Positions 8,165 through 17,862 of a DNA stretch of 64,000 nt are shown piece after piece. The notes under the pieces are model-generated. The model had not been told where the DNA came from and ran no database searches. It was given only the letters and a program-made list of their open reading frames with translations. Numbering within the stretch: the first letter of the stretch is position 1; every line of letters starts with the position of its first letter. Source of the DNA: Nostoc carneum NIES-2107 (lineage in GTDB: Bacteria; Cyanobacteriota; Cyanobacteriia; Cyanobacteriales; Nostocaceae); contig AP018180.1 of assembly GCA_002368155.1 (NCBI GenBank), forward strand, positions 3,784,719-3,848,718, given 5' to 3'. Made by a program: the position numbers and the translations under genes.

Positions 8165-10372
8165 GTGATTAGCGGTATCTTACAAAAACTCCGAACAGCG
8201 TTGACCAAAGATAAAATTACCCGTGACACTTACTCCAGAAAGAAGTGGCTGCAAATTGTCCTGTGCAGTAGTTTGGGAGTTACAGCTGTAGTCTGGGGAG
8301 TACGAGAACTCAAATGGTTGCAGTCTTGGGAGTTAAAAGCTTACGATCAGATGTTGCGATCGCGCCCTACACAATCGCGTGACAATCGCATTTTGTTAGT
8401 CACCATTACGCAACAGGATCTAGAGCGCTATCAGTGGCCATTATCAGATAAGACTGTCAATCAACTGTTACAAAAATTAGAGTCTTATCAACCTCGGGTT
8501 ATTGCTTTAAATGTATATCGATCAGAGCAAAAAAATTTAACTGCGGGACTTGCAAATCCCCAAAATATTATTGCTACTTGCGCGAAAAGCACTATAGGTA
8601 GACCAGAAATTCCACCACCAGCTAATTTATCTATAGATAATCTCGGCTTTAACGATTTAATTCCTGACAATGAAAACGATCAAATTGTCCGGCGAGCATT
8701 GTTATTTTCTCACTCTGCAGATAAAAAATGTAAAACAGAATTTTCCTTTGCGGCTTTAGCTGCAATTAGTTATCTAGAGAAAGCAGGACTAGAATTAGAT
8801 TTTCCCGATCAGCAACATCTCTCGATTGGGAAAACGATGATTCCCATATTGACTAGTAATTTTGGTAGCTACGAAAACTTAGATGCCGAAGGCTACCAAA
8901 TACTGTTAAATTACCGTCAGCCAGCTAATTTTGCTGAGGAAGTCAGTTTAACAGCAGTTCTGAAAAATCAAATCAAACCAGAACAAATTAAAGACCGTTT
9001 AGTCTTCATTGGTGCGAATGCTGCGACTGTTCATCCAGGTTATTACACACCTTATAGCGCAGTCCCAGAAGAACCTGCAAGAATGGCTGCGGTATTCATT
9101 CATGCACAAATAGCCAGTCAAATCATCAGCACTGTACTAGATGGGAAACCCTTGATTTGGGATTGGTCGAACTCGGCAGAAATCCTCTGGATATGGGCTT
9201 GGTCGCTAGTAGGTGGAACAGTAGCATGGCGAGTGCGACATCCTTTATTATTGGTGACCATTGGTGGTATAACATTAATTGGGTTGGTGGGCATCTGCTT
9301 TGGTTTGTTTCTCTTTTCTGGATGGGTTCCGCTCGTCCCACCTGCCCTAACTTTAGTAATTACTGGTATGAGTGTAATGACTTACACTACATACCAAACT
9401 CAACAGCAAACTCGCTTAATTATTCTGCAAGTTGAAAAGCAAAAAGAGGTAATTGAACAGTTAGATATCCTCTTGCAAGAAACCAAAGCAGACAAGTTAA
9501 TTCAAGACAAACATTATCACCAAAGCCCCGAAATTTTAAAACCAAAAACAACGGGTGATTTTCTTTTGGGTGGACGTTATCAAATCACCAAAATTCTCGG
9601 TTCTGGGGGCTTTGGTTGCTCTTATTTAGCACATGATACTCAACGTCCTGGGCATCCTACTTGTGTTGTGAAACAGTTAATGCCAGCCCGTCGGGATACT
9701 AAATTTTTAGAGGTTGCTCGCAGATTATTTAATAGTGAAGCAGAGATTTTAGCTGCTTTAGGCAAGCATCAGCAAATACCAGAATTGCTGGCTTATTTTG
9801 AAGAAAATCAAGAATTTTATTTAGTTGAACAGTATATTCCTGGGCATACTTTACATGAAGAATTACCACCTGTACAGGGTGTGAAGCATGAATCTGGAGT
9901 TGTTGATATGCTCAAAGGCGTTTTAGAGGTTTTGGAATTTGTCCATGAGCATCGGGTAATTCATCGAGATATTAAACCCCATAATATTATTAGATCTGCT
10001 GACGATCGCCGATTAGTATTAATTGATTTTGGCGCAGTCAAATTAATGCAACCCCCCAATAGCGAACAAACAGAATTAGCCACAGTAGCCATTGGAACCA
10101 GAGGTTACGCACCACCAGAACAATTTGCAGGTCATCCGCGATTATGCAGTGATATTTACGCTTTGGGGATGATTGGAATTCAGGCTTTGACAGGGATACA
10201 ACCACAGGAACTGCATCCCGATCCCGATACAGGAAATATTATCTGGCGTGCTTACGCTCAAGTTAGCGAAGAATTTGCAGAAATTTTAGATAGGATGGTG
10301 CGGTATCATTTTAGCGATCGCTATCAATCGGCAATTGACGTAATTCAAGATTTAAAGTCGCTGGGAAAGTAA
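8165..10372 (+). CDS. CHASE2-domain transmembrane Ser/Thr protein kinase
   Basis: The 735-residue protein begins with GTG; no internal Met is close enough to be a better start. One membrane segment (about 28-45) precedes an extracytoplasmic CHASE2 sensor domain (about 50-310). Three more hydrophobic helices (about 335-415) and a short coiled coil follow. A Hanks-type kinase domain occupies about 472-735. Visible motifs are the glycine loop (LGSGGFGCSYLA), the VVK lysine, the catalytic loop HRDIKPHN (about 600-607), the DFG motif (LIDFGAVK) and GTRGYAPPEQF. It is a complete, probably active kinase sensing an external signal. CHASE2-kinases of this layout are common in filamentous cyanobacteria. 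The ligand and targets are unknown. Confidence 0.9.
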   Translation: MISGILQKLRTALTKDKITRDTYSRKKWLQIVLCSSLGVTAVVWGVRELKWLQSWELKAYDQMLRSRPTQSRDNRILLVTITQQDLERYQWPLSDKTVNQLLQKLESYQPRVIALNVYRSEQKNLTAGLANPQNIIATCAKSTIGRPEIPPPANLSIDNLGFNDLIPDNENDQIVRRALLFSHSADKKCKTEFSFAALAAISYLEKAGLELDFPDQQHLSIGKTMIPILTSNFGSYENLDAEGYQILLNYRQPANFAEEVSLTAVLKNQIKPEQIKDRLVFIGANAATVHPGYYTPYSAVPEEPARMAAVFIHAQIASQIISTVLDGKPLIWDWSNSAEILWIWAWSLVGGTVAWRVRHPLLLVTIGGITLIGLVGICFGLFLFSGWVPLVPPALTLVITGMSVMTYTTYQTQQQTRLIILQVEKQKEVIEQLDILLQETKADKLIQDKHYHQSPEILKPKTTGDFLLGGRYQITKILGSGGFGCSYLAHDTQRPGHPTCVVKQLMPARRDTKFLEVARRLFNSEAEILAALGKHQQIPELLAYFEENQEFYLVEQYIPGHTLHEELPPVQGVKHESGVVDMLKGVLEVLEFVHEHRVIHRDIKPHNIIRSADDRRLVLIDFGAVKLMQPPNSEQTELATVAIGTRGYAPPEQFAGHPRLCSDIYALGMIGIQALTGIQPQELHPDPDTGNIIWRAYAQVSEEFAEILDRMVRYHFSDRYQSAIDVIQDLKSLGK

Positions 10373-10431
10373 ATTTTCAGCCAAAATGTTAATTAACTTA
10401 AATTTTTTAAACAACAAGTTAAGCAACAACC

Positions 10432-10881
10432 ATGCCTAAAAAAAGTTCCCCAAAAATACCAAATCGGAAGTGGAAAGAACGCCATAAGTTTTTTCTCAAT
10501 CCCTATTCTGATAGTGCGTTTACTAAATGCCCTAAATGTGATACTAAAACCAAAGTTCGTAAATTTCCTTTAGTCATTCACATTCAGCCGCAACAGCTTT
10601 TTATCTTAAATAAGCAATGCAAATATTGTGAAAGATGTGACCTGATTATTGCTAAAAAGCAGGAACTTGAATCATTAATGACTGCTGGTTTTATCCAATC
10701 CAACCCGAAAATTATAGGCAATGATTATATGGTGATGGGAACTGTTGATCGCAAAGATTGGAAAGAAGGAAATCAAAATGCAATTGCGCCATCAGAAATG
10801 TTAGACCGGATATATGTCTTTCAAGATATCTGGGATTTTGAAGTCATTCCCGCTGGCTGGTATCGTAGCGAAGACAAATAA
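10432..10881 (+). CDS. Zinc-ribbon-like protein of unknown function
   Basis: The 149-residue protein has a clean ATG start. It carries CPKC at about 33-36 and CKYCERC at about 64-70, a spacing consistent with a zinc-binding ribbon. A basic N-terminus (MPKKSSPKIPNRKWKERHK) precedes it. The rest (FIQSNPKIIGNDYMVMGTVD and a C-terminal aromatic segment) has no motif I recognise. It lies 59 bases after the kinase on the same strand and could be cotranscribed. No membrane segment is seen. It is probably a conserved hypothetical protein; a DNA- or RNA-binding role is only a guess from the cysteines. Confidence 0.7.
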   Translation: MPKKSSPKIPNRKWKERHKFFLNPYSDSAFTKCPKCDTKTKVRKFPLVIHIQPQQLFILNKQCKYCERCDLIIAKKQELESLMTAGFIQSNPKIIGNDYMVMGTVDRKDWKEGNQNAIAPSEMLDRIYVFQDIWDFEVIPAGWYRSEDK

Positions 10882-10960
10882 CCAATAATAGGCTAATGTT
10901 ACAACCCTATTTTGTTGGCAAACAAATTATATAAAACTATTTATTTGATTTTTAATGTAG

Positions 10961-10986
10961 GATGCGTTAGCGCAGCGTAACGCATC
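10961..10986. repeat. Dispersed short palindromic repeat
   Basis: GATGCGTTA and TAACGCATC form a 9-bp inverted repeat around an 8-base loop. The same module recurs as a perfect palindrome at 63954-63979. It is probably a cyanobacterial interspersed repeat, not a gene-specific signal. Confidence 0.75.
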
Positions 10987-11054
10987 TTAGTTCAAGCCAC
11001 CGGATTTATTCGTGGGGTCTTTAATTTTGAATTTTGAATTCGGAGTAAAGCGAC

Positions 11055-11882
11055 GTGACGCAGTTATATCAGGCTGTTGTACTAATTACTGGTGCATCTG
11101 GCGGATTTGGACAGGAATTAACCCGACAATTATTAAAGGCTGGTAGCCGACTGATTTTAACAGATTTGGATGCAGCAATTTTGCATCAAAAAGTAGAAGC
11201 AATTCAAAGCGAAATTAGTACTGGAGAGGTGATTGCTTGTCTAGCTGTAGATTTAGCGACTCGCGAGGGAAGCGAAAACCTTTATCAGCAAATAAAAAAA
11301 CTTGATATCCCAGTAGATATATTAATCAATAATGCAGGGATAGGACTTTTCGGTCGCATGGATGAAGTTCCTAGCGAGATATGGGAGCAACTAATGCAGG
11401 TAAATCTGTTAGCACCCATGCGATTAAGTTCCCTGTTTGCTGCTGATATGATTGCTCGTAAAAAAGGTCATATCGTGAATATTTCTTCCTTAGCAGGCTG
11501 GTCAGCTACTGCAGGAATGGCTCATTATTCAGCTAGTAAATTCGGCTTACGAGGGTTTAGCGAAGGGCTATTCAATGAAGTCAAAGAACATCAAGTAAAA
11601 GTTACAGCTGTTTATCCTTTCTTTAGTCGTACTCCGATTTTGCGATCGCAAAGCTTTGGTACTTTAAGTAAGCTAATAGAACAAGGCTTTCCAGAAAGCT
11701 TGGCCACTGATCCAGTAGATGTAATGCGCGCCACAATTCAAGGAATTGTTAACGATAAACTGCACGTATTTCCCGATCCAACAGCTAAAAGTGTCCATCT
11801 TCTCAAAAGATATTCACCATTACTACTGGACTTGATTAGTCATGTATTTACCAGGAGGTTGAAACTTGCTCAACGTCAGTAA
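11055..11882 (+). CDS. Short-chain dehydrogenase/reductase (SDR)
   Basis: The 275-residue classical SDR begins with GTG. The Rossmann nucleotide-binding motif TGASGGFG lies near the N-terminus, NNAG at about 94-97, a catalytic Ser in NISSLAGW, and YSASK (Tyr/Lys pair) at about 158-162. The Asp after the second strand (LILTDLD) suggests NAD(H) over NADP(H). The C-terminal half resembles the subgroup of SDRs acting on lipophilic alcohols or ketones. It overlaps the downstream flavin monooxygenase by 17 bases, so the two are almost certainly cotranscribed and may act on one substrate (alcohol to ketone, then oxygenation). The substrate is not deducible. Confidence 0.9.
   Translation: MTQLYQAVVLITGASGGFGQELTRQLLKAGSRLILTDLDAAILHQKVEAIQSEISTGEVIACLAVDLATREGSENLYQQIKKLDIPVDILINNAGIGLFGRMDEVPSEIWEQLMQVNLLAPMRLSSLFAADMIARKKGHIVNISSLAGWSATAGMAHYSASKFGLRGFSEGLFNEVKEHQVKVTAVYPFFSRTPILRSQSFGTLSKLIEQGFPESLATDPVDVMRATIQGIVNDKLHVFPDPTAKSVHLLKRYSPLLLDLISHVFTRRLKLAQRQ
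11853..11858 (+). promoter_or_regulatory. Ribosome binding site supporting a TTG start
   Basis: A perfect AGGAGG inside the end of the SDR gene sits 7 bases before TTG at 11866. It justifies the TTG start of the monooxygenase and the 17-base gene overlap. Confidence 0.8.
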
Positions 11883-13230
11883 CTTCAGTCCAACTCAAAA
11901 CATAGTTGAGACTAAAGAAAAACATTTAATTATTGGGGCTGGTTTTGTCGGATTGGGTATGGCAGAAATGCTCAAATCGGCTAATATTCCTTACGATCAA
12001 GTCGATGCTAGTGACGACATCGGCGGTAATTGGTATCACGGCGTTTACGAAACTGCACATATCATTTCGTCGCGCAAGATTACCGAATTTACACACTTCC
12101 CTATGCCAGATGATTATCCCGATTTTCCTAGCGCTCAAAATATGCGGGATTATTTAAACTCCTTTGCCGATAATTTTGGTTTACGGGAACATATTGAACT
12201 AAATTGCACAGTTAGTTATGTGCGACCAGTTGACAATAATCTCTGGGAAGTTTCCTTTGCTAATGGAGAACAGCGAATTTATAAAGGAGTGCTGGTTTGT
12301 AATGGTCATCACTGGTGCAAGCGATTTCCGCAATTTCAAGGCGAATTTAATGGAGAAATTATTCATTCCAAAGATTACAAACATACAAAACAGCTAACTG
12401 GTAAACGAGTTTTAGTAATTGGTGGCGGAAACTCAGCTTGCGATGTCGCCGCAGAAGCAGCGCGGGTTGGTGCTAAATCTGTTTTAAGTATGCGTGAATC
12501 GGTGTGGTTTATTCCCAAGTCTTTTGCGGGAGTACCAACCGCCGAACTGATGAGATGGTGGATGCCAGAATGGTTACAACGGCTTTTAGCTTCTGCAATT
12601 ATCCGTCTGACTTTTGGTACACATAAAAGTTACGGTTTACCTCAACCCAATTATCGAATTTTTGCCAAACATCCAACTCTAAATAACGAAGTACCCTATT
12701 ACATCAAACATGGACGAATTACCACCAAGCCTGCAGTGCAGCGTTTAGATGGTTGGGAAGTGGAATTTGTTGATGGTAGCCGAGAAGCATTTGATTTAAT
12801 AATTTGTGCCACTGGTTACTATGTTGCTTATCCCTTTCTACCCCCAGAACTTCAGCGAGTGAAAGGTGCAACAGTGCAATGTTATGGCGGTTCATTTTTC
12901 TCAGATTACAAAGGGCTATATGTGATTGGTTGGTCACAAGCAAGAGGTGGCGTAGGTTCGCTGATTTCCGCTAGCAATTCCCTATTAATGCGTTTTCTCA
13001 AACTTCAAGATGAAATAAATGTGCCTATTGGTCTGGTTCTTAAAGAAATGGGTCAACAATTACCAAATACTCACCTAGCCGATCCACAGCACATTTTTAG
13101 GCAAGTAAAGTTCGTTAGTTGGTTATTTAATTGGATAGTCAAGAAAGCTCATCAAGTTGATAGCAAATATCCTAATTTTCGTAATCAACCGCTTCCTGCT
13201 GCACAAAGCACCGAAAAGCTTAGTTGTTAA
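11866..13230 (+). CDS. Flavin-containing monooxygenase (FMO/BVMO-type)
   Basis: The 454-residue protein has the FAD-binding motif LIIGAGFVGLGMAE at about 22-35. The FMO-type signature region follows (FQGEFNGEIIHSKDY at about 160-175), then a second Rossmann motif for NADPH (VIGGGNSACDVAAEAAR at about 185-200). A late CATGY motif (LIICATGYYVAYPF) is typical of class B flavin monooxygenases. Such enzymes insert oxygen into ketones or oxidise N/S atoms. The TTG start is supported by AGGAGG. Overlap with the SDR upstream suggests a two-step pathway for one lipophilic compound (inference). There is no membrane anchor. The length is normal for the family. Confidence 0.9.
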   Translation: MLNVSNFSPTQNIVETKEKHLIIGAGFVGLGMAEMLKSANIPYDQVDASDDIGGNWYHGVYETAHIISSRKITEFTHFPMPDDYPDFPSAQNMRDYLNSFADNFGLREHIELNCTVSYVRPVDNNLWEVSFANGEQRIYKGVLVCNGHHWCKRFPQFQGEFNGEIIHSKDYKHTKQLTGKRVLVIGGGNSACDVAAEAARVGAKSVLSMRESVWFIPKSFAGVPTAELMRWWMPEWLQRLLASAIIRLTFGTHKSYGLPQPNYRIFAKHPTLNNEVPYYIKHGRITTKPAVQRLDGWEVEFVDGSREAFDLIICATGYYVAYPFLPPELQRVKGATVQCYGGSFFSDYKGLYVIGWSQARGGVGSLISASNSLLMRFLKLQDEINVPIGLVLKEMGQQLPNTHLADPQHIFRQVKFVSWLFNWIVKKAHQVDSKYPNFRNQPLPAAQSTEKLSC

Positions 13231-13342
13231 TAAAATCAACTACAAAAGTATTGTGTTGCTTTGTAAGCAAGGGGATAAGGGGAGAAGAATTTTATCAGAC
13301 AGAAATAATAGTTCAATGTATATTTTTAATATACAGTTGAGG

Positions 13343-13418
13343 TAGGGTGTGTTATGCCGTAGGCTAACGCACCCTGTTGATTATGCAATGGTGCGTTGCG
13401 CTGCGCGACAACACACCC
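13343..13418. repeat. Double palindromic dispersed repeat
   Basis: Two adjacent imperfect hairpins are built from GGGTGTGTT/AACGCACCC and GGTGCGTTG/CAACACACCC. The same arm sequence recurs at 25864-25891. It fills the gap between the monooxygenase and VOC genes and is probably a small cyanobacterial interspersed repeat. Confidence 0.75.
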
Positions 13419-13536
13419 GACGCTAAAATTTGATAATTTGGATTTCCTGGAAATCTTTGTAAAGCTAATCATTACCAAATTAGTATCTTCCTAAATCAGT
13501 CAACAAACCCATCAAAATATAAGATTCAAAATCCTT

Positions 13537-14565
13537 ATGAATCAGGCTGAACAGCATACAATTGAAGGCATTTATGAAGTATGCATTGGAGTTCCCGAAG
13601 CAATTGCTGCGATTCAATATTGGGAACAGTTTGGTTATCGTATAGGTCAAGTTGGTGAATTATCTGCAGATATTGCTCAACAACTATATAGTGTAAATTC
13701 AGCGTTAAAATCAATCCGTCTTTATCATCAAGAAGCGGATCATGGATTGATTCGGTTGATGGTTTGGCAAAATCCGACTAATCAGGGTTTGGGAATCAGT
13801 TCAATGAAAGTTAAGGGAAATCGTTGGGCAACTACCTTAACTGCTGATGGCTTAAGTATCTTAAATCATGCAGAGCAAGTAAAAGCTGCAGGTTGGGATA
13901 TTAGATTCAGCAATCTTTACTGGGATATTATCTACAACAAAGATAAAATCAGCCGTCCTTTTATCGATCCGGCTGTTGGGGTGCGAGAAATGTTGTTATT
14001 GCAACCTTTAACTAGACAAGTCTTATTTCAAAGATTTGGCTATACACTACCAAATTATGGGCAAATTAACCCAAATGCCCCATTTAAGACTAGTCAATTT
14101 ACCCACATGGGGTTAATTGTTCAGGATGATAGCAAAGAAATTCTCAAGTTTTACGAAGACGTGTTGGGTTTGCTGCGAGTACGTGATGATGTCGAGACTA
14201 GGTACGAATTTTCACCCGCAGGTCGAGATTTTTTTGACCTCAACCCAGGTGAGAAATTTATTATTACCGCCTTTGACGATCCACGTTCCTCTGCATCTGA
14301 CTTCCTGACTGCACGTAGTGGTAGGCTGTTCATCACACGTTTCCCTGATTCTATAAAGTTAGAATCGCGGTTTGAAGCCGCACAACCAGGTTGCTTAGGA
14401 ATGTCATTATATACCTATCGAGTGCGGGGAATACAGACATATTGCGATCGCATCCGTGAAAGTTCAGCCGAAAATGTGACTAACATCGTCACCAATGAAT
14501 TTGGCGAGATGAGTTTCTCGTTCACTGCGCCTGATGGGTACTTTTGGACTTTGGTAGAGAATTGA
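13537..14565 (+). CDS. VOC (glyoxalase/bleomycin-resistance) superfamily protein
   Basis: The 342-residue protein appears to contain two VOC-type halves. The N-terminal half (about 8-150) starts IEGIYEVCIGVPEAIAAIQY. The C-terminal half (about 188-340) starts FTHMGLIVQDDSKEILKFYE and ends FSFTAPDGYFWTLVEN, which is typical for beta-alpha-beta-beta-beta modules. VOC proteins are metal-dependent enzymes such as dioxygenases, lyases and isomerases. The His in the second half and the terminal acidic residue region are compatible with metal binding, but the full metal triad is not clear. It lies downstream of the SDR-FMO pair on the same strand, separated by 306 bases with a repeat, so joint function is speculative. 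Confidence 0.75.
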   Translation: MNQAEQHTIEGIYEVCIGVPEAIAAIQYWEQFGYRIGQVGELSADIAQQLYSVNSALKSIRLYHQEADHGLIRLMVWQNPTNQGLGISSMKVKGNRWATTLTADGLSILNHAEQVKAAGWDIRFSNLYWDIIYNKDKISRPFIDPAVGVREMLLLQPLTRQVLFQRFGYTLPNYGQINPNAPFKTSQFTHMGLIVQDDSKEILKFYEDVLGLLRVRDDVETRYEFSPAGRDFFDLNPGEKFIITAFDDPRSSASDFLTARSGRLFITRFPDSIKLESRFEAAQPGCLGMSLYTYRVRGIQTYCDRIRESSAENVTNIVTNEFGEMSFSFTAPDGYFWTLVEN

Positions 14566-14650
14566 TCGGGAATTGGTCATTGGTAATGGGTAATTGGTAA
14601 TTGGGAAAATTCCTAACACCGAATACCAAATGACAAACAGCAAATATAAA

Positions 14651-15250
14651 ATGCCAAAAATTAAACCTCGATGGGTGAAGCTAATTTTACTCAGTTTTTT
14701 ATCTGCCCTATTACTAGCAATAACATCTACAGCTACCAGTATTTATTTGTACGGTAATAAAATTACTGATACAAAAGCAGATGCGGCTATTGTTTTAGGG
14801 GCAGCAGTATGGGGAGAAGAACCCTCACCAGTTTTTCGAGAACGAATTAATCATGCAATTAATTTGTATAAAAATCAGGATGTTACTAAGTTAATTTTTA
14901 CTGGTGGAGTGGGTGAAAGTAATGAACCAGCCGAAGCTATAGTGGGTAAAAACTATGCTTTGGCTAACAAAGTAAAAGTCAATGATATCCTCACAGAAAC
15001 CGAATCTAGAACTACTTTCCAGAATCTCAAAAATGCTCAGTTAGTAGCATCTAACTATCAATTAAATAAATTTCTCATTGTCAGCGATCCATTGCATATG
15101 CAGCGTGCAGTACTTATGGCACATAATTTAGGCATGGATGCTGATCCATCACCTACACCTACAACTCGCTACCGCAGTTTTTCTAGTCAGATGCAATTTC
15201 TGATACGAGAAACTTATTTTTACCTTGTTTACTTAGTGTTTAAAATTTAA
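14651..15250 (+). CDS. YdcF/DUF218-family membrane-anchored protein
   Basis: The frame is open from TTG at 14594, but those first codons lie in low-complexity repeat DNA (ggtaattggtaattgg). ATG at 14651 is a better start, giving 199 residues. The N-terminal membrane anchor (about 9-31) is followed by the DUF218 core: DAAIVLGAAVWGEEPSPVF, a FTGGVGESNEPAEA loop, an acidic ILTETESRTTFQN motif and FLIVSDPLHMQRA. Relatives include YdcF and SanA, linked to envelope biogenesis. The exact substrate is unknown. ATG at 14630 is an alternative start. Confidence 0.85.
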   Translation: MPKIKPRWVKLILLSFLSALLLAITSTATSIYLYGNKITDTKADAAIVLGAAVWGEEPSPVFRERINHAINLYKNQDVTKLIFTGGVGESNEPAEAIVGKNYALANKVKVNDILTETESRTTFQNLKNAQLVASNYQLNKFLIVSDPLHMQRAVLMAHNLGMDADPSPTPTTRYRSFSSQMQFLIRETYFYLVYLVFKI

Positions 15251-15370
15251 CTTTTAACTTAATTTTTAGAGATTTTAAAATAAAAATAAATCAGTTTAAT
15301 TATTAGCAACCTCAACCGGAAGATAGACTAGAAGACTTGAATAAGTACCAAAAGATCCGACCGAAAAATT

Positions 15371-15922
15371 ATGTTGATGAGAATTTGGGCTGTTACTGTT
15401 GTACTAACTTCTTCTTGGTTAACAACTGGGGTTATAGCTGCTGAACCAATTAAACCTGTAGCGGCTGCTTCACAAAGGGAAGCTCAAAAAAAAGATAGTC
15501 AACCAATTATTGTGAATAAGGCTGATTTTGGGGTACAACGTGTTGGCTCCCAGGGTAAAGTTACTTTTATCCCCACCTTTAGAGTGCCACTGCAAGAGGG
15601 GAGCAAATACGGCTGGCAAATTCAACTCAAAGACTACAAGGGTACAGTGACATGGCGAGAAATCCTGCGATTGCCAAAACGTCCAGAAACTTGGGGTGTA
15701 GATACTGGACAAGACCTGGCAATCTCTCCCGATGGTAAAGAAGCAGTGACAAAGCGCACGCAAACTACTACCGATGGTATGATTCAAAACTTTTGGACGA
15801 TCGCACCTGGAGATCCAGATGGTAAACATAAGATACAGGTCTATATTGAGGATCGTTTAATTGCATCTTTTGAGTTTGAAATCGTTCCCTTGAAGAAGCC
15901 GAAGCCAAACAGCCGCATTTAG
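15371..15922 (+). CDS. Secreted hypothetical protein
   Basis: The 183-residue protein has a signal peptide (hydrophobic core about 4-20, cleavage near VIAAEP). The mature part is Lys-rich and beta-predicted (VTFIPTFRVPLQEGSKYGWQIQL, IQVYIEDRLIASFEFEIVP). This suggests a small periplasmic beta-sandwich. ATG at 15371 or the in-frame ATG at 15377 can serve as start. I do not recognise the family. It probably forms its own transcription unit, facing the convergent remnant at 16011-17102. Confidence 0.65.
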   Translation: MLMRIWAVTVVLTSSWLTTGVIAAEPIKPVAAASQREAQKKDSQPIIVNKADFGVQRVGSQGKVTFIPTFRVPLQEGSKYGWQIQLKDYKGTVTWREILRLPKRPETWGVDTGQDLAISPDGKEAVTKRTQTTTDGMIQNFWTIAPGDPDGKHKIQVYIEDRLIASFEFEIVPLKKPKPNSRI

Positions 15923-16010
15923 CAGCAAAAAAGTCAATTGGTTTTAGGTATCTGGAGGAATAGCCTGAGTACTTTGGCATCTTCCAGATTCAACATTCTG
16001 TTTTAAAAGT

Positions 16011-17102
16011 CTATTTAACAGGGGGAAGCGGGAGTTCGATGTTTAATTTGCTTCCTATTTCCATAACATTATTTGCAAAGTCTGTCATACCTGCAATTGG
16101 TGCAGCGACTAAACTAACAGCAGTGAGTAAAGCTAGTAGACGTTTTCTGAGTTTAGGTATATTACGTTCTTGTTCTGGCTTTTGAATTTCTGCTTCTACA
16201 TCATCAATATCAATAATGATGTCGTCGCGGATTTCTGGTGGAAATTGGGCGGCTGTTTGGCGTAAGTTGTCAATTAGTTGCAGAATTTCGTTAATATTTG
16301 CGCCGCTTGTTTGGGTAAAGTTAGAGGCTTGCTGACTGGCGTTGTCTTTGACTTCGTTGGCAAAGTTGGCGAGGTTTGCACCTTGAAGGTTATTTGTGAA
16401 TTGAGAATTTTCTGACATAGCTTTTACCTCAGCTTTATTAAAATTAAGAGTTGGTTTACTGACAGCTAGTTTAGTAATGTCTCGCATATCTTCGTATGCA
16501 ATCCTAAAATCTAAATCATTATCTCCTTTTTGTGATTTTCGACGCGATTCTAGTGATTCGTAGCCATCTAAAAGTTGACGCAAATTCAGTTTTAAATTTA
16601 GTTTGCCGATGGTGACTGTGCTTTCACCCATTGCCTCAAGTCCGAGGAGTTCTTGGTAGTCTAGGGGCGGATGATTAGGATAGTCGGGGACGGGAACCCA
16701 TTCGGTGATTTCGAGATTAGGGAGACTTTTGTGGATTTTGTTGAAGACATCGCGGAGTATGCCGAGAAATAAGCGGCGGGTTTCTTTGCGTCCGCTAATG
16801 GTGATGAAGATTTTTTTGTCTTCAGGATCAGCTTTGATGCAAGCAATGTTGTAGATTTCGTTATTTTCTTGATATTGCAGCATTACACCACTGCGCCAAT
16901 AGATTTGGTGATGAATTTTTTCGTGGGTGATGACGATGAAGCGGGAAATGATGCTTTCGGGGAGAACTTTGTAATGGTATTGAAATTCCAGAGTTTCGCC
17001 TTCTAGTTCTGTTTCCTCTGGTTCATCTTTGGGCAGAAGTCCTGCAATCAGGAATTGTGGTGGCTGACATTCTAGTGCAAAGCAAAGCTCAAATTCTTTC
17101 AT
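16011..17102 (-). pseudogene. Roco-type COR-domain remnant, N-terminus lost
   Basis: The 363-residue frame matches the C-terminal part of the COR domain of Roco (Roc-COR) GTPase proteins: FELCF, LLPKDEPEE, FQYHYKVLPESIISRFIV, YWRSGVML, and an RRLFLGILRDVF helix. A cyanobacterial C-terminal tail follows (NLQGANLANFANEVKDNA, then IDIDDVEAEIQKPEQ and a hydrophobic ALLTAVSLVAAPIAG segment). The leucine-rich repeats and Roc GTPase domain expected upstream are absent. COR-like codons continue upstream of the ATG (RHNYLIGL) for about ten residues, then run into a stop inside the opposite-strand gene at about 17138. So the ATG is an internal Met of a truncated gene. It might still be translated. Confidence 0.75.
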
Positions 17103-17120
17103 CAGCCCGATCAGATAGTT

Positions 17121-17459
17121 GTGGCGCTTGATAAGTGGTTATATAGAATTGTCGAGCAAGATACCAACGCTGATAAAAAACTTAACAGTGCAGATGCGAT
17201 CGCAGGTTATCTATCTGATTTATCAGAACGAAATTTGCTGCAAATCACCCCGAATAATACTCAAATTCTGAATTGGGTAATTGTTCCCAGCCAGAATGCT
17301 TTATTTATTAAAGTTATTAAAGACTCTGATAATGATAAAAAGTTTACAGCAAATGATAAAACCAATTTTATGAGAGTCAATCTTGACAACCCAGCTATGG
17401 GCACGGAGATTATTAGCAATGCCATAGAGCAAGAAATAAAATCGCAGATTTTTAAGTAA
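17121..17459 (+). pseudogene. Truncated EF-hand-like secreted protein remnant
   Basis: The 112-residue frame opens with GTG and no signal peptide. It contains two calcium-loop-like acidic segments: DTNADKKLNSADA (about 13-25) and DSDNDKKFTANDK (about 67-79). Such proteins are normally exported and longer, so the N-terminus is probably missing. It begins 18 bases from the truncated COR remnant on the other strand. That fits a deletion joining two gene 3' parts head to head. Calcium binding is inferred from the loops only. Whether GTG at 17121 is used is unknown. Confidence 0.5.
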
Positions 17460-17545
17460 GCTCAACAAGACCTATTAGGGTTCATACTTGATTGCTGAAA
17501 TGCATATAGGGTGGAATACGACTTACTTAAGCAAAGTTGCGTTTC

Positions 17546-17578
17546 AGATCCCCGACTTTTCCAAAAAGTCGGGGATCT
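17546..17578. repeat. Palindromic repeat hairpin
   Basis: AGATCCCCGACTTTT and AAAAAGTCGGGGATCT pair almost perfectly around a tiny loop. I recall this motif as widely dispersed in cyanobacterial genomes. It may also act as a terminator in either direction. Confidence 0.8.
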
Positions 17579-17862
17579 AAATCTCGCGGAAGTAAGCAAA
17601 ATTTACCTTTAAGGCGTGTTAATTCCTATATCTATATATAAACTGAAAAATTATCTCCTCTATTCCCCTAGTTCTTCTGCTTTCTTTCTTCTTCTACACT
17701 TCATCACTCGCGTTGACTTCTGAATCAAAAACCTTGGAGAGAAGAATTGGCTAGCTTCATAATGAAGCGAGTACACACTCCTTAGTAATTAATACTTATC
17801 AATTTCCTGTATTTGGCTACGTTACAAGATATCTCACCTTGGACATAATCACGAATCTAACC

